Below the pieces are notes generated by a model. That model had not been told where the DNA came from, did not search any database, and saw only the letters and a program-made list of their open reading frames with translations. This document shows, piece after piece, positions 19,314-27,371 of a DNA stretch of 64,000 nucleotides (its first letter is position 1; the number at the start of each line of letters is the position of its first letter). Where the stretch lies: NCBI GenBank assembly GCA_016788425.1, contig JAEURQ010000003.1, forward strand, positions 279,282-343,281, given 5' to 3'. A program made the translations under genes and the position numbers. This DNA is from Chthonomonas sp. GTDB lineage: Bacteria > Armatimonadota > Fimbriimonadia > Fimbriimonadales > Fimbriimonadaceae.

Positions 19314-19961
19314 ATGAATAACCGACTAAAATTGGCGCTTGCCGCTTTGATGCTGTTCGGAGCCATGATCTTCACTCCGGTGAAGGCCATCGCTCAGGGC
19401 ACCGACCCGCGAGACCAGGTAATCCCCTCGATTAGCCTGGACGAAGCCGACGTGCGCGACGCGCTGCGCGAGCTGTTCCGACAAGTTCAGGTGGACTATT
19501 CGGTTGCTCCCGAAGTGCAAGGCACCGTAACGATTAAACTGACGAACCAAACGTTCGAGACCGTGCTGCGCAACATCCTCAATCAAGTGGATTCGACGTA
19601 CCGCGTGGAAGCTGGCGTTTACGTCATCGTGAAGAAGTCGGACGGCGGCGGCCCGGTGGGTCCGGAAACGACTCCGGAAACCCCCCAAGCTCAAGAAAAT
19701 CAGATTGTTCGCATTCCCATTCGCTCGGCTGACCCCGAACTGATCATTCGCTTGATCAACGGCACGCTTAGCCCGGGTTCGGAAGTCGAGTTCAGTTCGC
19801 GGCCTTCTAACAGTGGCTTCGGCGGCGGCGGTGGTGGCTTTGGCGGCGGCGGTGGCGGCCTCGGTGGCGGTCTCGGCGGCGGTGGCGGTGGCCTCGGCGG
19901 CGGATTCGGCGGCGGCGGTGGCGGCTTCGGCGGCGGCGGCGGCAGTCTGGGCGGACGATAA
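19314..19961 (+). CDS. STN (secretin N0-like) domain protein with poly-glycine tail
   Basis: The ATG at 19314 has GAGG 8 nt upstream and begins a signal peptide that ends near residue 28 (KAIA-QG). Residues ~38-105 form a secretin/TonB short N-terminal (STN) domain: ISLDEADVRDALRELFRQ and, later, VYVIVKK. A short N1-like strand region follows (QIVRIPIRSADPELIIRLI). The last ~50 residues are almost only glycine with Phe, Leu and Ser. There is no secretin pore domain, so this is not a truncated copy of the next gene but a separate periplasmic partner with the same first domain. It probably interacts with the secretin or with peptidoglycan. The domain call is firm; the role is inference. Confidence 0.75.
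   Translation: MNNRLKLALAALMLFGAMIFTPVKAIAQGTDPRDQVIPSISLDEADVRDALRELFRQVQVDYSVAPEVQGTVTIKLTNQTFETVLRNILNQVDSTYRVEAGVYVIVKKSDGGGPVGPETTPETPQAQENQIVRIPIRSADPELIIRLINGTLSPGSEVEFSSRPSNSGFGGGGGGFGGGGGGLGGGLGGGGGGLGGGFGGGGGGFGGGGGSLGGR
19815..19956 (+). repeat. Glycine-codon low-complexity tract (STN protein tail)
   Basis: About 140 nt consist of repeated GGCGGCGGTGG-type units encoding Gly runs punctuated by Phe or Leu. It is coding low complexity, not an intergenic repeat. A similar tract lies in the next gene, so slippage or recombination between the two is possible. Confidence 0.85.
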
Positions 19962-19994
19962 TTCGCCAGCATTTTTGCAAGGATATTGAATAGT

Positions 19995-21662
19995 ATGTTG
20001 AGGATGAAGAAGAAGAGTTTCGCGAAGGTCGCCAGCCTGCTGGTCGCCGGATGCGTACTGGGTGTCAGTGCTTTCGCCCAAGATGGTCTGAGCAAGCGGA
20101 TTGACGTCACGTTGAGTGATGCCGACCTGTACTTTGCAACTCAGCTGTTGACGGCGCAAACGGGAATCCAGTTTGTGATTGAACCGGGTGACAAGGACTT
20201 CGCGAAGATCAATATTTCGCTGAAGGACAAGACCGCCGAGGAAGCGATTCGCTACATTTGCGACGCGGCCGGCGCCCATGCTGAACGCGACGAGTCGGGC
20301 GTGTTCATCATTCGCCGCGGCAAGAAGGTCACTGCTCCTGAGGTTCCGGTCTCCACTGCGGCACCTGTCGTCATTCGCAAAGTTGTTCTGCAACATGCTG
20401 ACGCGGCAAAGGTTCTCCAGCAGATCGCAGCTCAAGAAGCATTCGATCCGATCGAGGGTTTCCGTGAGCTTCAGGCCATGCAAGAGCTGTATCAAAGCAA
20501 GTCGAAGAGCAGCGAAATCTACATCGTCGGCAGCGGTCCGATTCCTGGCCAAGCATTCCCCGTGTCCAACCAACCCGGTTCGTTCGAAAAGGCTGCCCGC
20601 GGTACCTCGGACATGAATTCGGTAGATTCCGACGTTCGCCTTCCCGGCGACGAAGCGGCTAAGCAAGCTGGTTTCGGCGGTCGCGGTGGCGGCGGTGGTG
20701 GCGGCGGCCAAGGCAACGGCTTTGGTGGCGGCGGCGGCGGTCAACCGGGCGGTGGTGCTGGCGGTCAAGGCGGCCAAAACGGCGGCCAAGGTAGCGGTAG
20801 CACGATCACAGCTGGTCAAGGGTTTGCTCCTCAGGGCCTTGATCGAGTCACCTTCGATCCGACCGATAACTCGTTGGTCGTGCAAGGTACCGAAGAAGCC
20901 ATTCGCAAACTTCGCAACTTGGTGGACCTCTTCGACGTGGCTCCCAAGCAAGTTGAAATCAAGGTTGAATTCATCCAAACTTCGATTGGTGTGGCCAAGT
21001 CGCTTGGCTTCGACTGGTTGTATCAGCGCGGCGGCGTTTCGGCGGGTAACCGGCCGGGCACGTTTGCGCGAGCCGGCGACCCTATCTTCTTGAACTACGC
21101 AACGGGCAACGTCACGACGCGCATGCGCACGTTCATCACCGAATCCGATGGTAAGACGGTCAACGCGCCGTTGATCCGCACACTGAATAACCAGAGCGCT
21201 ACGGTGTTCCAGCAAACGACGACTTACATCTTCGTTTCGCAGGTGACCGGCTCGGCCGGTGGCAACATCGTCACCTTTACGCCGCAACCGATCAATATCA
21301 ACACGTTCTTGAGTGTTAAGCCGCGCATCAACGCTGACGGATTCATCACGATGATTCTTCAGCCGAACATTGGTGACCAAGGTCAGATTCGCCGCGGTCC
21401 AGACGGTACGGAAGTGGCTGATAGCATCAACCAAGGCATGCTCGTCACCGCTCGCGTCCGCAGCGGCCGAACCATCGCCCTTGGTGGAATCACGCGAAAG
21501 CAGTTCACCAACACGATGCAAAAGTTCCCCGTCCTCGGTGACTTGCCCATCATTGGTCAGTTCTTCCGATCGACGACCAAGAACCGCAACGATACCGAAA
21601 CCATCATCTTCGTCACCCCGACGATCATCGATGAAGACGGTCAACCCGGCCTTACCCCCTAA
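19995..21662 (+). CDS. pilQ: Type IV pilus secretin PilQ
   Basis: PilQ is the outer-membrane secretin channel through which the pilus leaves the cell. AAGGA lies 11 nt upstream of ATG 19995; TTG 19986 and ATG 20004 are alternatives. The signal peptide ends near AFA-Q. It contains VAGC, so lipidation cannot be excluded. Residues ~30-105 are an STN/N0 domain, and ~120-210 an N1/NolW-like region. A Gly/Gln-rich linker occupies ~230-275. The secretin domain then follows and contains the signature VLGDLPIIGQFFR near the C-terminus. At 555 aa it is shorter than proteobacterial PilQ and lacks AMIN domains. It closes the pil operon. Confidence 0.93.
   Translation: MLRMKKKSFAKVASLLVAGCVLGVSAFAQDGLSKRIDVTLSDADLYFATQLLTAQTGIQFVIEPGDKDFAKINISLKDKTAEEAIRYICDAAGAHAERDESGVFIIRRGKKVTAPEVPVSTAAPVVIRKVVLQHADAAKVLQQIAAQEAFDPIEGFRELQAMQELYQSKSKSSEIYIVGSGPIPGQAFPVSNQPGSFEKAARGTSDMNSVDSDVRLPGDEAAKQAGFGGRGGGGGGGGQGNGFGGGGGGQPGGGAGGQGGQNGGQGSGSTITAGQGFAPQGLDRVTFDPTDNSLVVQGTEEAIRKLRNLVDLFDVAPKQVEIKVEFIQTSIGVAKSLGFDWLYQRGGVSAGNRPGTFARAGDPIFLNYATGNVTTRMRTFITESDGKTVNAPLIRTLNNQSATVFQQTTTYIFVSQVTGSAGGNIVTFTPQPININTFLSVKPRINADGFITMILQPNIGDQGQIRRGPDGTEVADSINQGMLVTARVRSGRTIALGGITRKQFTNTMQKFPVLGDLPIIGQFFRSTTKNRNDTETIIFVTPTIIDEDGQPGLTP
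20674..20814 (+). repeat. Glycine/glutamine-rich low-complexity tract in pilQ
   Basis: GGC/GGT-rich coding sequence gives runs of glycine with Gln, Asn and Arg between the N-domains and the pore domain of the secretin. It resembles the tail of the preceding gene. Confidence 0.8.
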
Positions 21663-21685
21663 TCAGCGGGAAACGGTCATAATCA

Positions 21686-21717
21686 ACTGGGCGGAGCGAA
21701 GGCACCGCCCAGTTTTT
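21686..21717 (+). terminator. Terminator of the pil operon, adjoining the aroK start
   Basis: A 9-bp stem (ACTGGGCGG / CCGCCCAGT) is followed by a run of five T. It ends two bases before the aroK ATG. Transcripts reading through would have the aroK start sequestered next to the hairpin. Confidence 0.8.
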
Positions 21718-21719
21718 GT

Positions 21720-22235
21720 ATGACTCAATGGTGGATCCTCGTGGGCATGATGGGGTCCGGAAAATCGATGGTGGGCAGGAAGCTCTCCGAGATATCCGGG
21801 CGGCCCTTGCAGGACACCGACCAGCTTCTCCAAAACCGCTTTGGCCGCACCATCGGCAAGATTTTTGACATCTACGGAGAGGCCGCCTTCCGCGACCACG
21901 AAACGAGCGTGTTGAAAACCCTGGACCCGGAGGCCGGGATTTTGGCCACCGGCGGCGGCGTGATTGTCCGCCCCCAAAACCGCGTCGAGCTCGCGCGCCT
22001 CGGCAAAACCATCTATCTGCAAGTGCCGCCCGACAAGCTCATCGAGCGCCTCAGCCTTAGCCGACGCCGTCGCCCCCTGCTGGAAACGGAAAACTGGGAA
22101 GACCGCTTCCGCGACCTTTACGAATCGCGGCGCGAGATCTACGAAGGCGCGGACCTCACCTTTCCTGTTTCCGCTGAGGACCTGGAAGACACCGCCGCCG
22201 CCCTGCATGTGCGGCTGATGGAGCTCGGATGGTAG
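21720..22235 (+). CDS. aroK: Shikimate kinase
   Basis: This enzyme phosphorylates shikimate with ATP in the chorismate pathway. Walker A is GMMGSGKS at residues ~9-16. Other family features are the shikimate-binding Asp in LQDTDQLL, the GGG motif (ATGGGVIV) and a lid with SRRRRPLLE. The 171 aa are the normal length. The ATG immediately follows the upstream terminator, so there is no room for a ribosome site; leaderless or read-through expression must be considered. It overlaps aroB by 7 nt. The order pilQ-aroK-aroB is also known from proteobacteria. Confidence 0.96.
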   Translation: MTQWWILVGMMGSGKSMVGRKLSEISGRPLQDTDQLLQNRFGRTIGKIFDIYGEAAFRDHETSVLKTLDPEAGILATGGGVIVRPQNRVELARLGKTIYLQVPPDKLIERLSLSRRRRPLLETENWEDRFRDLYESRREIYEGADLTFPVSAEDLEDTAAALHVRLMELGW

Positions 22236-23227
22236 TCCAACATTCGCGCGGCTCGTATCCGGTCCATTTTGGCGAGGGCATGCCGGAACTCCCCGCCGGC
22301 GCGCCCCTCATCACCGATTCCAATCTCGCCGCGCTCTATCCGGAGCTCATCGCGAACCATCCCCACATGATAGTGCCCGCCGGCGAGGCGAGCAAAAGCC
22401 TGCTCTCGGTGGGTCCCATCGTCAGTTGGCTAGCCAGCCAAAACGTCCGCCGCGACCAGCCCATCGTCGCTCTCGGCGGAGGGGTCATTGGCGATCTCGC
22501 CGGGTTTGTCGCCAGCATCTACATGCGCGGCATCCCGTTCATCCAGGTCCCCACAAGCTTGCTCGCGATGGTGGATTCGTCGGTCGGCGGCAAGGTGGGC
22601 GTGGACCTGCCCGAGGGCAAGAATCTCGTGGGCGCGTTTTGGCCACCCGCGGCGGTGCACATTCACCCCGTCTTTTTACATTCGTTGCCCGATTTTGAAC
22701 TCACCAACGGCCTTGCCGAGGTCGCCAAGATGGGCGCGATCCTCGACCCGGCGCTGCTCGAAAGCCTTCAACCCGACGGCGCAACCCTGGCGCAGATTCA
22801 GCGCAGCGTTGACCTCAAACGGCAGTGCGTGGAGGCGGATGAGTTTGAGCGGAGCGGCATCCGGGCGACCCTCAACTTCGGCCACACCATCGGCCACGCT
22901 CTGGAGCAAGTGACCGATTACGAGATTCCTCACGGCCGCGCGGTGGCCATCGGCATGATCGCCGAGACCCAGCTGGGCGAGCAACTGGGCCACACTCCAG
23001 CCGGCACCGCCGACTGGCTGCGCGCTCACTTGGAGCGCCTAGGCTTGCCGACAAGCATCCCGGCCGCCGCCCGCCAACCGCAAGCATTGATCCAAGCGAT
23101 GCGGCGAGATAAGAAAGTCTCCGGCGAGAACTTAGCTTTTGCGCTCCTGACAGCACGCGGGGCGTGTAAACTCTTCGCGGACATCCCAGTGCGGGCGGTG
23201 GAGGAGCTATTCAACAACATAAGCTAA
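22229..23227 (+). CDS. aroB: 3-dehydroquinate synthase
   Basis: AroB converts DAHP to 3-dehydroquinate using NAD+ and a divalent metal. Visible motifs are the NAD-binding ALGGGVIGDLAGF, the phosphate-binding PTSLLAMVDSSVGGK and the metal-binding NFGHTIGHALE. It is 332 aa, near family length, perhaps slightly short at the N-terminus. It starts inside aroK (7-nt overlap), so the two are co-translated. Near its end lies GGAGGAG, which may serve as the ribosome site for the small ORF that follows. Confidence 0.96.
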   Translation: MVVQHSRGSYPVHFGEGMPELPAGAPLITDSNLAALYPELIANHPHMIVPAGEASKSLLSVGPIVSWLASQNVRRDQPIVALGGGVIGDLAGFVASIYMRGIPFIQVPTSLLAMVDSSVGGKVGVDLPEGKNLVGAFWPPAAVHIHPVFLHSLPDFELTNGLAEVAKMGAILDPALLESLQPDGATLAQIQRSVDLKRQCVEADEFERSGIRATLNFGHTIGHALEQVTDYEIPHGRAVAIGMIAETQLGEQLGHTPAGTADWLRAHLERLGLPTSIPAAARQPQALIQAMRRDKKVSGENLAFALLTARGACKLFADIPVRAVEELFNNIS

Positions 23228-23235
23228 AAACGGCG

Positions 23236-23415
23236 TTGGTTTTGGTCATCGGCCTCTTCGTCACCAGCGGTTATGTCATGAGCCAGTTGGCCGTGTGGCG
23301 CGGCGAAGCCACCGACTATGCGCGCCGCATCGATCAGCCTCCCGTGGCGTTGTTAGCCACCGTTCTGCTTGGCCTCGTGCTCGTGGTCGGATTGCTACCG
23401 GAGGACCGCTCATGA
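23236..23415 (+). CDS. Small hypothetical membrane protein (about 59 aa)
   Basis: An open frame between aroB and the kinase-like gene encodes two hydrophobic segments (LVLVIGLFVTSGY and VALLATVLLGLVLVVGLL) joined by a short charged loop. Its TGA overlaps the next ATG (ATGA), the usual sign of a coupled upstream gene. The start is uncertain: TTG 23236, TTG 23242 or ATG 23278 (45 aa, one helix). A GGAGGAG lies about 26 nt before the first TTG. No family was recognised. The position just before a membrane kinase-like protein suggests a partner in the same membrane complex. Confidence 0.5.
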   Translation: MVLVIGLFVTSGYVMSQLAVWRGEATDYARRIDQPPVALLATVLLGLVLVVGLLPEDRS

Positions 23416-25283
23416 TCGGCACCGTGCTCAGCATGCGCTACGAGCTGATGAAGGAGACCGAGCGATCGCCGCTGTTCCGTGTTTTCAAGGCCCGCGATCG
23501 GGTTGTGGGTCGCGACGTGGTCGTCCGCGTGCTCGACGAGCCGTTCGCCAGCGAGGAGCCGTTCCTCACCGCGCTTTCCGAAGTCGTGCAGCGCAGCATC
23601 TCGCTGCCTCACCCCAATATCGAGCGCATGTTGGAATTGCAACGGGAAGACGGCGTTTCGTATCTGGTGTCCGAATTCAGCCCGGGCGTCCCTCTCGCCG
23701 AGCGAATCGGCTTGCTCGCGCCGTTCAGCCCGGGCGTGGCCCTCGGCATGATCAGCGACATCTGTTTGGGACTAATGATGTTGCACGAGAGCGGCGTGAC
23801 GCACGGCGACCTGAGTAGCCGCAACATCATGGTGGGGCCGGACAATCGCGTGCGCATTACGCTGGCCGGCATGTGGACGAGCTTTAGTCATAGTCGCACG
23901 GCGGGCGCGGTCGTCTTGCCCATGATGGCGCCCTACCTTGCGCCCGATATCACGCGCGGCGAAATGCCGAGCCCAAGCACCGACATGTACGCCGTCGGCG
24001 TGCTGCTGTTTGAACTTCTGACGGGCAAAATGCCCTATCCCGGCGACAACGCGATGGCGATTGCCGTGAAGCAGTCGGCCGAGCCGATTCCTTCGGCGGT
24101 GGCCACCAATTCCAGCGTGCCGATGGTGCTCGACAAGATGCTGCAAAAGGTGTTAGCGAAGAGCAAGGGCGAGCGCTATCCCGATATCCGGTCGCTGCTC
24201 GCCGACATTCGCATTGTTCAAGATGGGCTGCGGTTTGGCCGTCAACTCGCCTGGCCGCTTGTGCCCGATCCGCAAGACACGGCGGCGCAAGCCGAGCCCG
24301 ACGAGCGCGTAGTGGTGCCCGCCAGCATCGCCAGCCGCATTGCCGACATTCCTAAGACGGTCGCGATTTCAACAAGTCCGAAAGTAGACGCGGGTGCCGC
24401 GAGTCGGCCGCAACCCAAGCCCGAGGACGCCGGCCTGATCGCGCCGCGCATGGGCGCCGTGCGCGACAAGATGAAGCCCGAGGAAACGCCAATCGAGATC
24501 AGCGACTCCATTCCGAAGGGGCTGCGCATGCTGCTCATCCTCATCACGCTGATGTTGCTGGTGCTCGCGGGTAGTTACGTTTTTTGGAACCTGACCAAAC
24601 CCAAGGAAATCCGGATGCCCAAGGTGACGTTCATCAGCGCCTCCGAAGCCGACAAGAAGCTAAAGATGATGGGTCTGAAAATGCGCGTCATCAAGCGGCA
24701 GATTGATCAAAAGTATTCGGAAAATACGGTGCTCGAAACCAACCCCAGCGCCAACCAAGCCATTAAGCAGGGCAGCACGGTAAACGTGATTATCTCTGCA
24801 GGCACGGGCTTTGTCGAAGTGCCCGACTTGGTCGGTCGCAGCGTAGAAGAGGCGAAGCAGACCCTCACAACACTCGGTTTGCAGCTTCGCGAACCGGTCA
24901 AACGCGCTTACGATGACAAGGTCCGTGAGGGCAACATCATCGAGCAACGTCCGCGCGCGAAGGTGCAGATCGAGCGCAATGCCGGGAAGGTCGCGGTGAC
25001 GGTGAGTCGCGGCAAGTTCCGCGATGCCGCCGAAGGGGAAGGCGGCGGCAAAACGCAAAAATACACGATTCGCCTGACCATGCCCGAGGGTCAGCCGGAA
25101 ACCGAAGTGCAGATCACGGTCGTGGATGCTGACGGCGAGCGGTCGGTGTTTAGCGAGCGCCTCAGTGGCCAAAGCGCCACGCGTAGTATCGAAGTGGAAG
25201 CCGCGGGCGACGAACCCGAGTACCGCGTTTACTACGACGGCCAACTGGTGGACCAAAAGCCGCTCAAGGAGTCGCGCCGGTGA
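23412..25283 (+). CDS. PASTA-domain membrane protein with a degenerate Ser/Thr kinase domain
   Basis: ATG 23412 has GGAGG 7 nt upstream. Residues ~8-275 align with PknB-type kinases, but key residues are changed. The glycine loop is absent (KETERSPLFRVFKARD), the VAVK lysine is arginine (VVVRVL), and DFG reads LAG (VRITLAGMW). The catalytic-loop Asp (HGDLSSRN) and the YLAPD motif remain. A helix at ~370-392 spans the membrane. Two PASTA repeats follow, the second beginning VEVPDLVGRSVEEAKQTL, and then an extra beta domain. PASTA domains bind cell-wall or muropeptide ligands in other kinases. This is best called a pseudokinase; residual activity cannot be excluded. Confidence 0.85.
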   Translation: MIGTVLSMRYELMKETERSPLFRVFKARDRVVGRDVVVRVLDEPFASEEPFLTALSEVVQRSISLPHPNIERMLELQREDGVSYLVSEFSPGVPLAERIGLLAPFSPGVALGMISDICLGLMMLHESGVTHGDLSSRNIMVGPDNRVRITLAGMWTSFSHSRTAGAVVLPMMAPYLAPDITRGEMPSPSTDMYAVGVLLFELLTGKMPYPGDNAMAIAVKQSAEPIPSAVATNSSVPMVLDKMLQKVLAKSKGERYPDIRSLLADIRIVQDGLRFGRQLAWPLVPDPQDTAAQAEPDERVVVPASIASRIADIPKTVAISTSPKVDAGAASRPQPKPEDAGLIAPRMGAVRDKMKPEETPIEISDSIPKGLRMLLILITLMLLVLAGSYVFWNLTKPKEIRMPKVTFISASEADKKLKMMGLKMRVIKRQIDQKYSENTVLETNPSANQAIKQGSTVNVIISAGTGFVEVPDLVGRSVEEAKQTLTTLGLQLREPVKRAYDDKVREGNIIEQRPRAKVQIERNAGKVAVTVSRGKFRDAAEGEGGGKTQKYTIRLTMPEGQPETEVQITVVDADGERSVFSERLSGQSATRSIEVEAAGDEPEYRVYYDGQLVDQKPLKESRR

Positions 25284-25915
25284 AGATCGCGCCGAGCATC
25301 CTCAGCTTTCCGCTGGCCGAAGTGGCCGGCCCGGTTCGCGACATGGTCGCCGCCGGGGTGGACTTGATCCACTTTGATGTGATGGACGGGCAGTTTGTGC
25401 CGCCGATCACATTCGGCGATGCGCTCGTGCAGAGCCTTCGTCCGGTCGGCGAAATCCTGTTCGAAGCCCACTTGATGACCCTCACGCCCGAAGCGCATTT
25501 CGAGGCGTTTGCCCGCGCCGGATGCCAGCGCATTATTTTCCATGCGGAGGCCACGATGCACAGCCATCGCTTGGTGCAGAGCCTCAAGGGCATGGGCATT
25601 GAGGCCGGAGTGGCGATCAATCCCGGTACGCCGGTGCAGGTTTTGGAGCCCGTGCTCGACATGCTCGACATCGCGCTTGTGATGACGGTCAACCCCGGCT
25701 GGGGCGGCCAGGCGTTTCTTGGCGACTGCCTGCAAAAGGTGGCGTGGATCAAGGCTCGACGACCCGACCTGCTGGTGGAGAGTGATGGCGGCGTCAACGA
25801 CAAGACTTGGCCCATTGCTCAGGCGGCGGGCGTGGATATCGCGGTGGTGGGAAGCTATCTGACCGGGCCTGAAGGCATTTCCGCGCTAGTGCGGAGGCTC
25901 CGCGCATGTGGCTAA
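25280..25915 (+). CDS. rpe: Ribulose-phosphate 3-epimerase
   Basis: Rpe interconverts ribulose-5-phosphate and xylulose-5-phosphate in the pentose phosphate pathway. The family motifs are HFDVMDGQFVPPITFG, the metal-binding HAE (IIFHAEAT), VMTVNPGWGGQ and the phosphate-binding VESDGGVN. The 211 aa length is normal. The GTG start overlaps the previous stop (GTGA). The gene ends inside the following small membrane gene by 10 nt, consistent with a tightly packed operon. Confidence 0.96.
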   Translation: MKIAPSILSFPLAEVAGPVRDMVAAGVDLIHFDVMDGQFVPPITFGDALVQSLRPVGEILFEAHLMTLTPEAHFEAFARAGCQRIIFHAEATMHSHRLVQSLKGMGIEAGVAINPGTPVQVLEPVLDMLDIALVMTVNPGWGGQAFLGDCLQKVAWIKARRPDLLVESDGGVNDKTWPIAQAAGVDIAVVGSYLTGPEGISALVRRLRACG

Positions 25916-26199
25916 AGGTCGCCTGCACCACGTTTTTGGTGGCCGGAGTCGCGATGCTGCTGTCGTGGGTGAAATTCGTAGGACCGCGTCCGCCGAGCGA
26001 CGCCCCGAAGAAGGTTCTCGCTCAGTATGGCGTGCATCTGCTGACCTACTTTGGCATCACTTGCCTGCTGTTTTTGCTGGCCGCCATTTTTGCGGTGCTC
26101 ATCATTCGGCACACACGACGCCAATATGTGGAAGAAATGCGCGGAAACTACGACGAATTGATTGAGGGCACGCTCCACGATCATGCCCGAAAGGAGTAG
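25906..26199 (+). CDS. Small two-helix membrane protein, function unknown
   Basis: 97 aa with hydrophobic helices at ~3-21 and ~46-68, separated by a short loop with PRPPSDAPKK, and a charged cytoplasmic tail (RRQYVEEMRGNYDELIEG). GGAGG lies 9 nt before the ATG, within the rpe 3' end. No family was recognised. It sits between rpe and ribD with overlaps on both sides, so it is co-expressed with housekeeping enzymes; that does not reveal its role. Confidence 0.7.
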   Translation: MWLKVACTTFLVAGVAMLLSWVKFVGPRPPSDAPKKVLAQYGVHLLTYFGITCLLFLLAAIFAVLIIRHTRRQYVEEMRGNYDELIEGTLHDHARKE

Positions 26200-27208
26200 T
26201 CGCGACGCCGCGATGGATCGGGCGCTGGAACTCGCTCAGCAGGGCTATCCCGCGCCGAACCCGCACGTGGGTTGCGTCATCGTTCGAGACGGCGAGATCG
26301 TCGGCGAGGGCTATCACGACCACGCCGGTGGCCCGCACGCCGAGGTTGTCGCGTTGCGGCAAGCCGGAGACCGGGCTCGCGGCGCGGAGGTTTTCGTCAC
26401 GCTGGAGCCCTGCAATCATCAGGGGCGCACCGGCCCGTGCACCCAGGCCTTGATCAGCGCGGGCGTGGCCAAGGTCTGGATTGGTGCCCTGGATGAGAGT
26501 CGCCCAAGGGCGGAGGCGGGCGTTCATGTGTTGCGTGATGCCGGGGTTGCCACTGAGGTTTGGCCCGAAGACATGGCCGAACGCGCGCAATGGGTCGCGC
26601 GCCAGTTTTCCCGGCAACGAGTGACGGTGGTCGGCAAGGTCGCGATTACAGCGGACGGATTTTTGGCGCGGCTCGACGGCACCAGCAAGTGGATCACGGG
26701 CGAATCGGCCCGGGCCATGGGCCACAGCATGCGCGCCGAGTTGGGTGCGGTGTTGGTGGGTCGCCGCACGTTAGAACTCGACAACCCGCAGCTCACCGCG
26801 CGCGTGCTGGGCGTGGTGAATCAACCGTCTCGGCTGGTGCTCGACCCCCATTCGCGCGTGGGGGCAGATCATGAGTTCTTCGCGAGCGGCGGGCGGCGAT
26901 TGTGCCTGCGTGCGGAGCATGGTTTTGATATTGCGCTCGCTGATACGCAGAACGCCAGCATCATACAGGCGGTCGCCGGCCTTGGCGCGACGGGCTTGAT
27001 GATTGAGGGGGGCGCGACGTTGCTCAGCGCGATGCTGCCCGCCATGGACCAGTTTGAGGTGTTCCGCTCGCCCGATGAATGGGGCGAAGGGCAGCCGTTT
27101 TTGACGCCTCAAGTTCAACAAGCTTTTGCCGAAGAGTTTAGGGTCACGCGCAGTATGCGGCTCGACCGGGACTTTTGGTTCACGTACAAAAGAGTGGGAA
27201 CGCGGTAA
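26183..27208 (+). CDS. ribD: Bifunctional pyrimidine deaminase/reductase RibD
   Basis: RibD carries out the deamination and reduction steps of riboflavin synthesis. The N-terminal deaminase domain has the zinc ligands HAE near residue 52 and PCNHQGRTGPC near 75-86. The C-terminal reductase domain includes VGKVAITADGFLA, the nucleotide-binding GAVLVGRRTLELDNP and the late motif GLMIEGGATLL. ATG 26183 is preferred; ATG 26213 is possible, but its AGGAG lies too far upstream. The length of 341 aa is typical. ribE lies 19 kb away on the other strand, so the riboflavin genes are dispersed. No FMN riboswitch is visible upstream. Confidence 0.94.
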   Translation: MPERSSRDAAMDRALELAQQGYPAPNPHVGCVIVRDGEIVGEGYHDHAGGPHAEVVALRQAGDRARGAEVFVTLEPCNHQGRTGPCTQALISAGVAKVWIGALDESRPRAEAGVHVLRDAGVATEVWPEDMAERAQWVARQFSRQRVTVVGKVAITADGFLARLDGTSKWITGESARAMGHSMRAELGAVLVGRRTLELDNPQLTARVLGVVNQPSRLVLDPHSRVGADHEFFASGGRRLCLRAEHGFDIALADTQNASIIQAVAGLGATGLMIEGGATLLSAMLPAMDQFEVFRSPDEWGEGQPFLTPQVQQAFAEEFRVTRSMRLDRDFWFTYKRVGTR

Positions 27209-27273
27209 AGAAAACCAGCGTTAGCATATACAAAAGAGCATCAGACTCTTTCTCCCAACACCCACCCTCAAGC

Positions 27274-27302
27274 CCCCGCCGAAACGAGCGGGGATTTTTT
27301 TT
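27274..27302 (+). terminator. Rho-independent terminator after ribD
   Basis: CCCCGC / GCGGGG stem with an 8-nt loop, followed by A and eight T. It lies 65 nt after the ribD stop and ends the aroK-ribD transcript. Confidence 0.85.
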
Positions 27303-27371
27303 GAACTATTTGCGGGGTTTGGTGGTTCTTATCTATGAGAGTTTCATACTCTCTCTCCCAAAAACCCAATA

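Noticed and set aside
19815-20814. Short GGC-rich repeats as a possible CRISPR or intergenic repeat
   Set aside because: They are in frame, irregular, lack spacers and encode glycine tails of two proteins.
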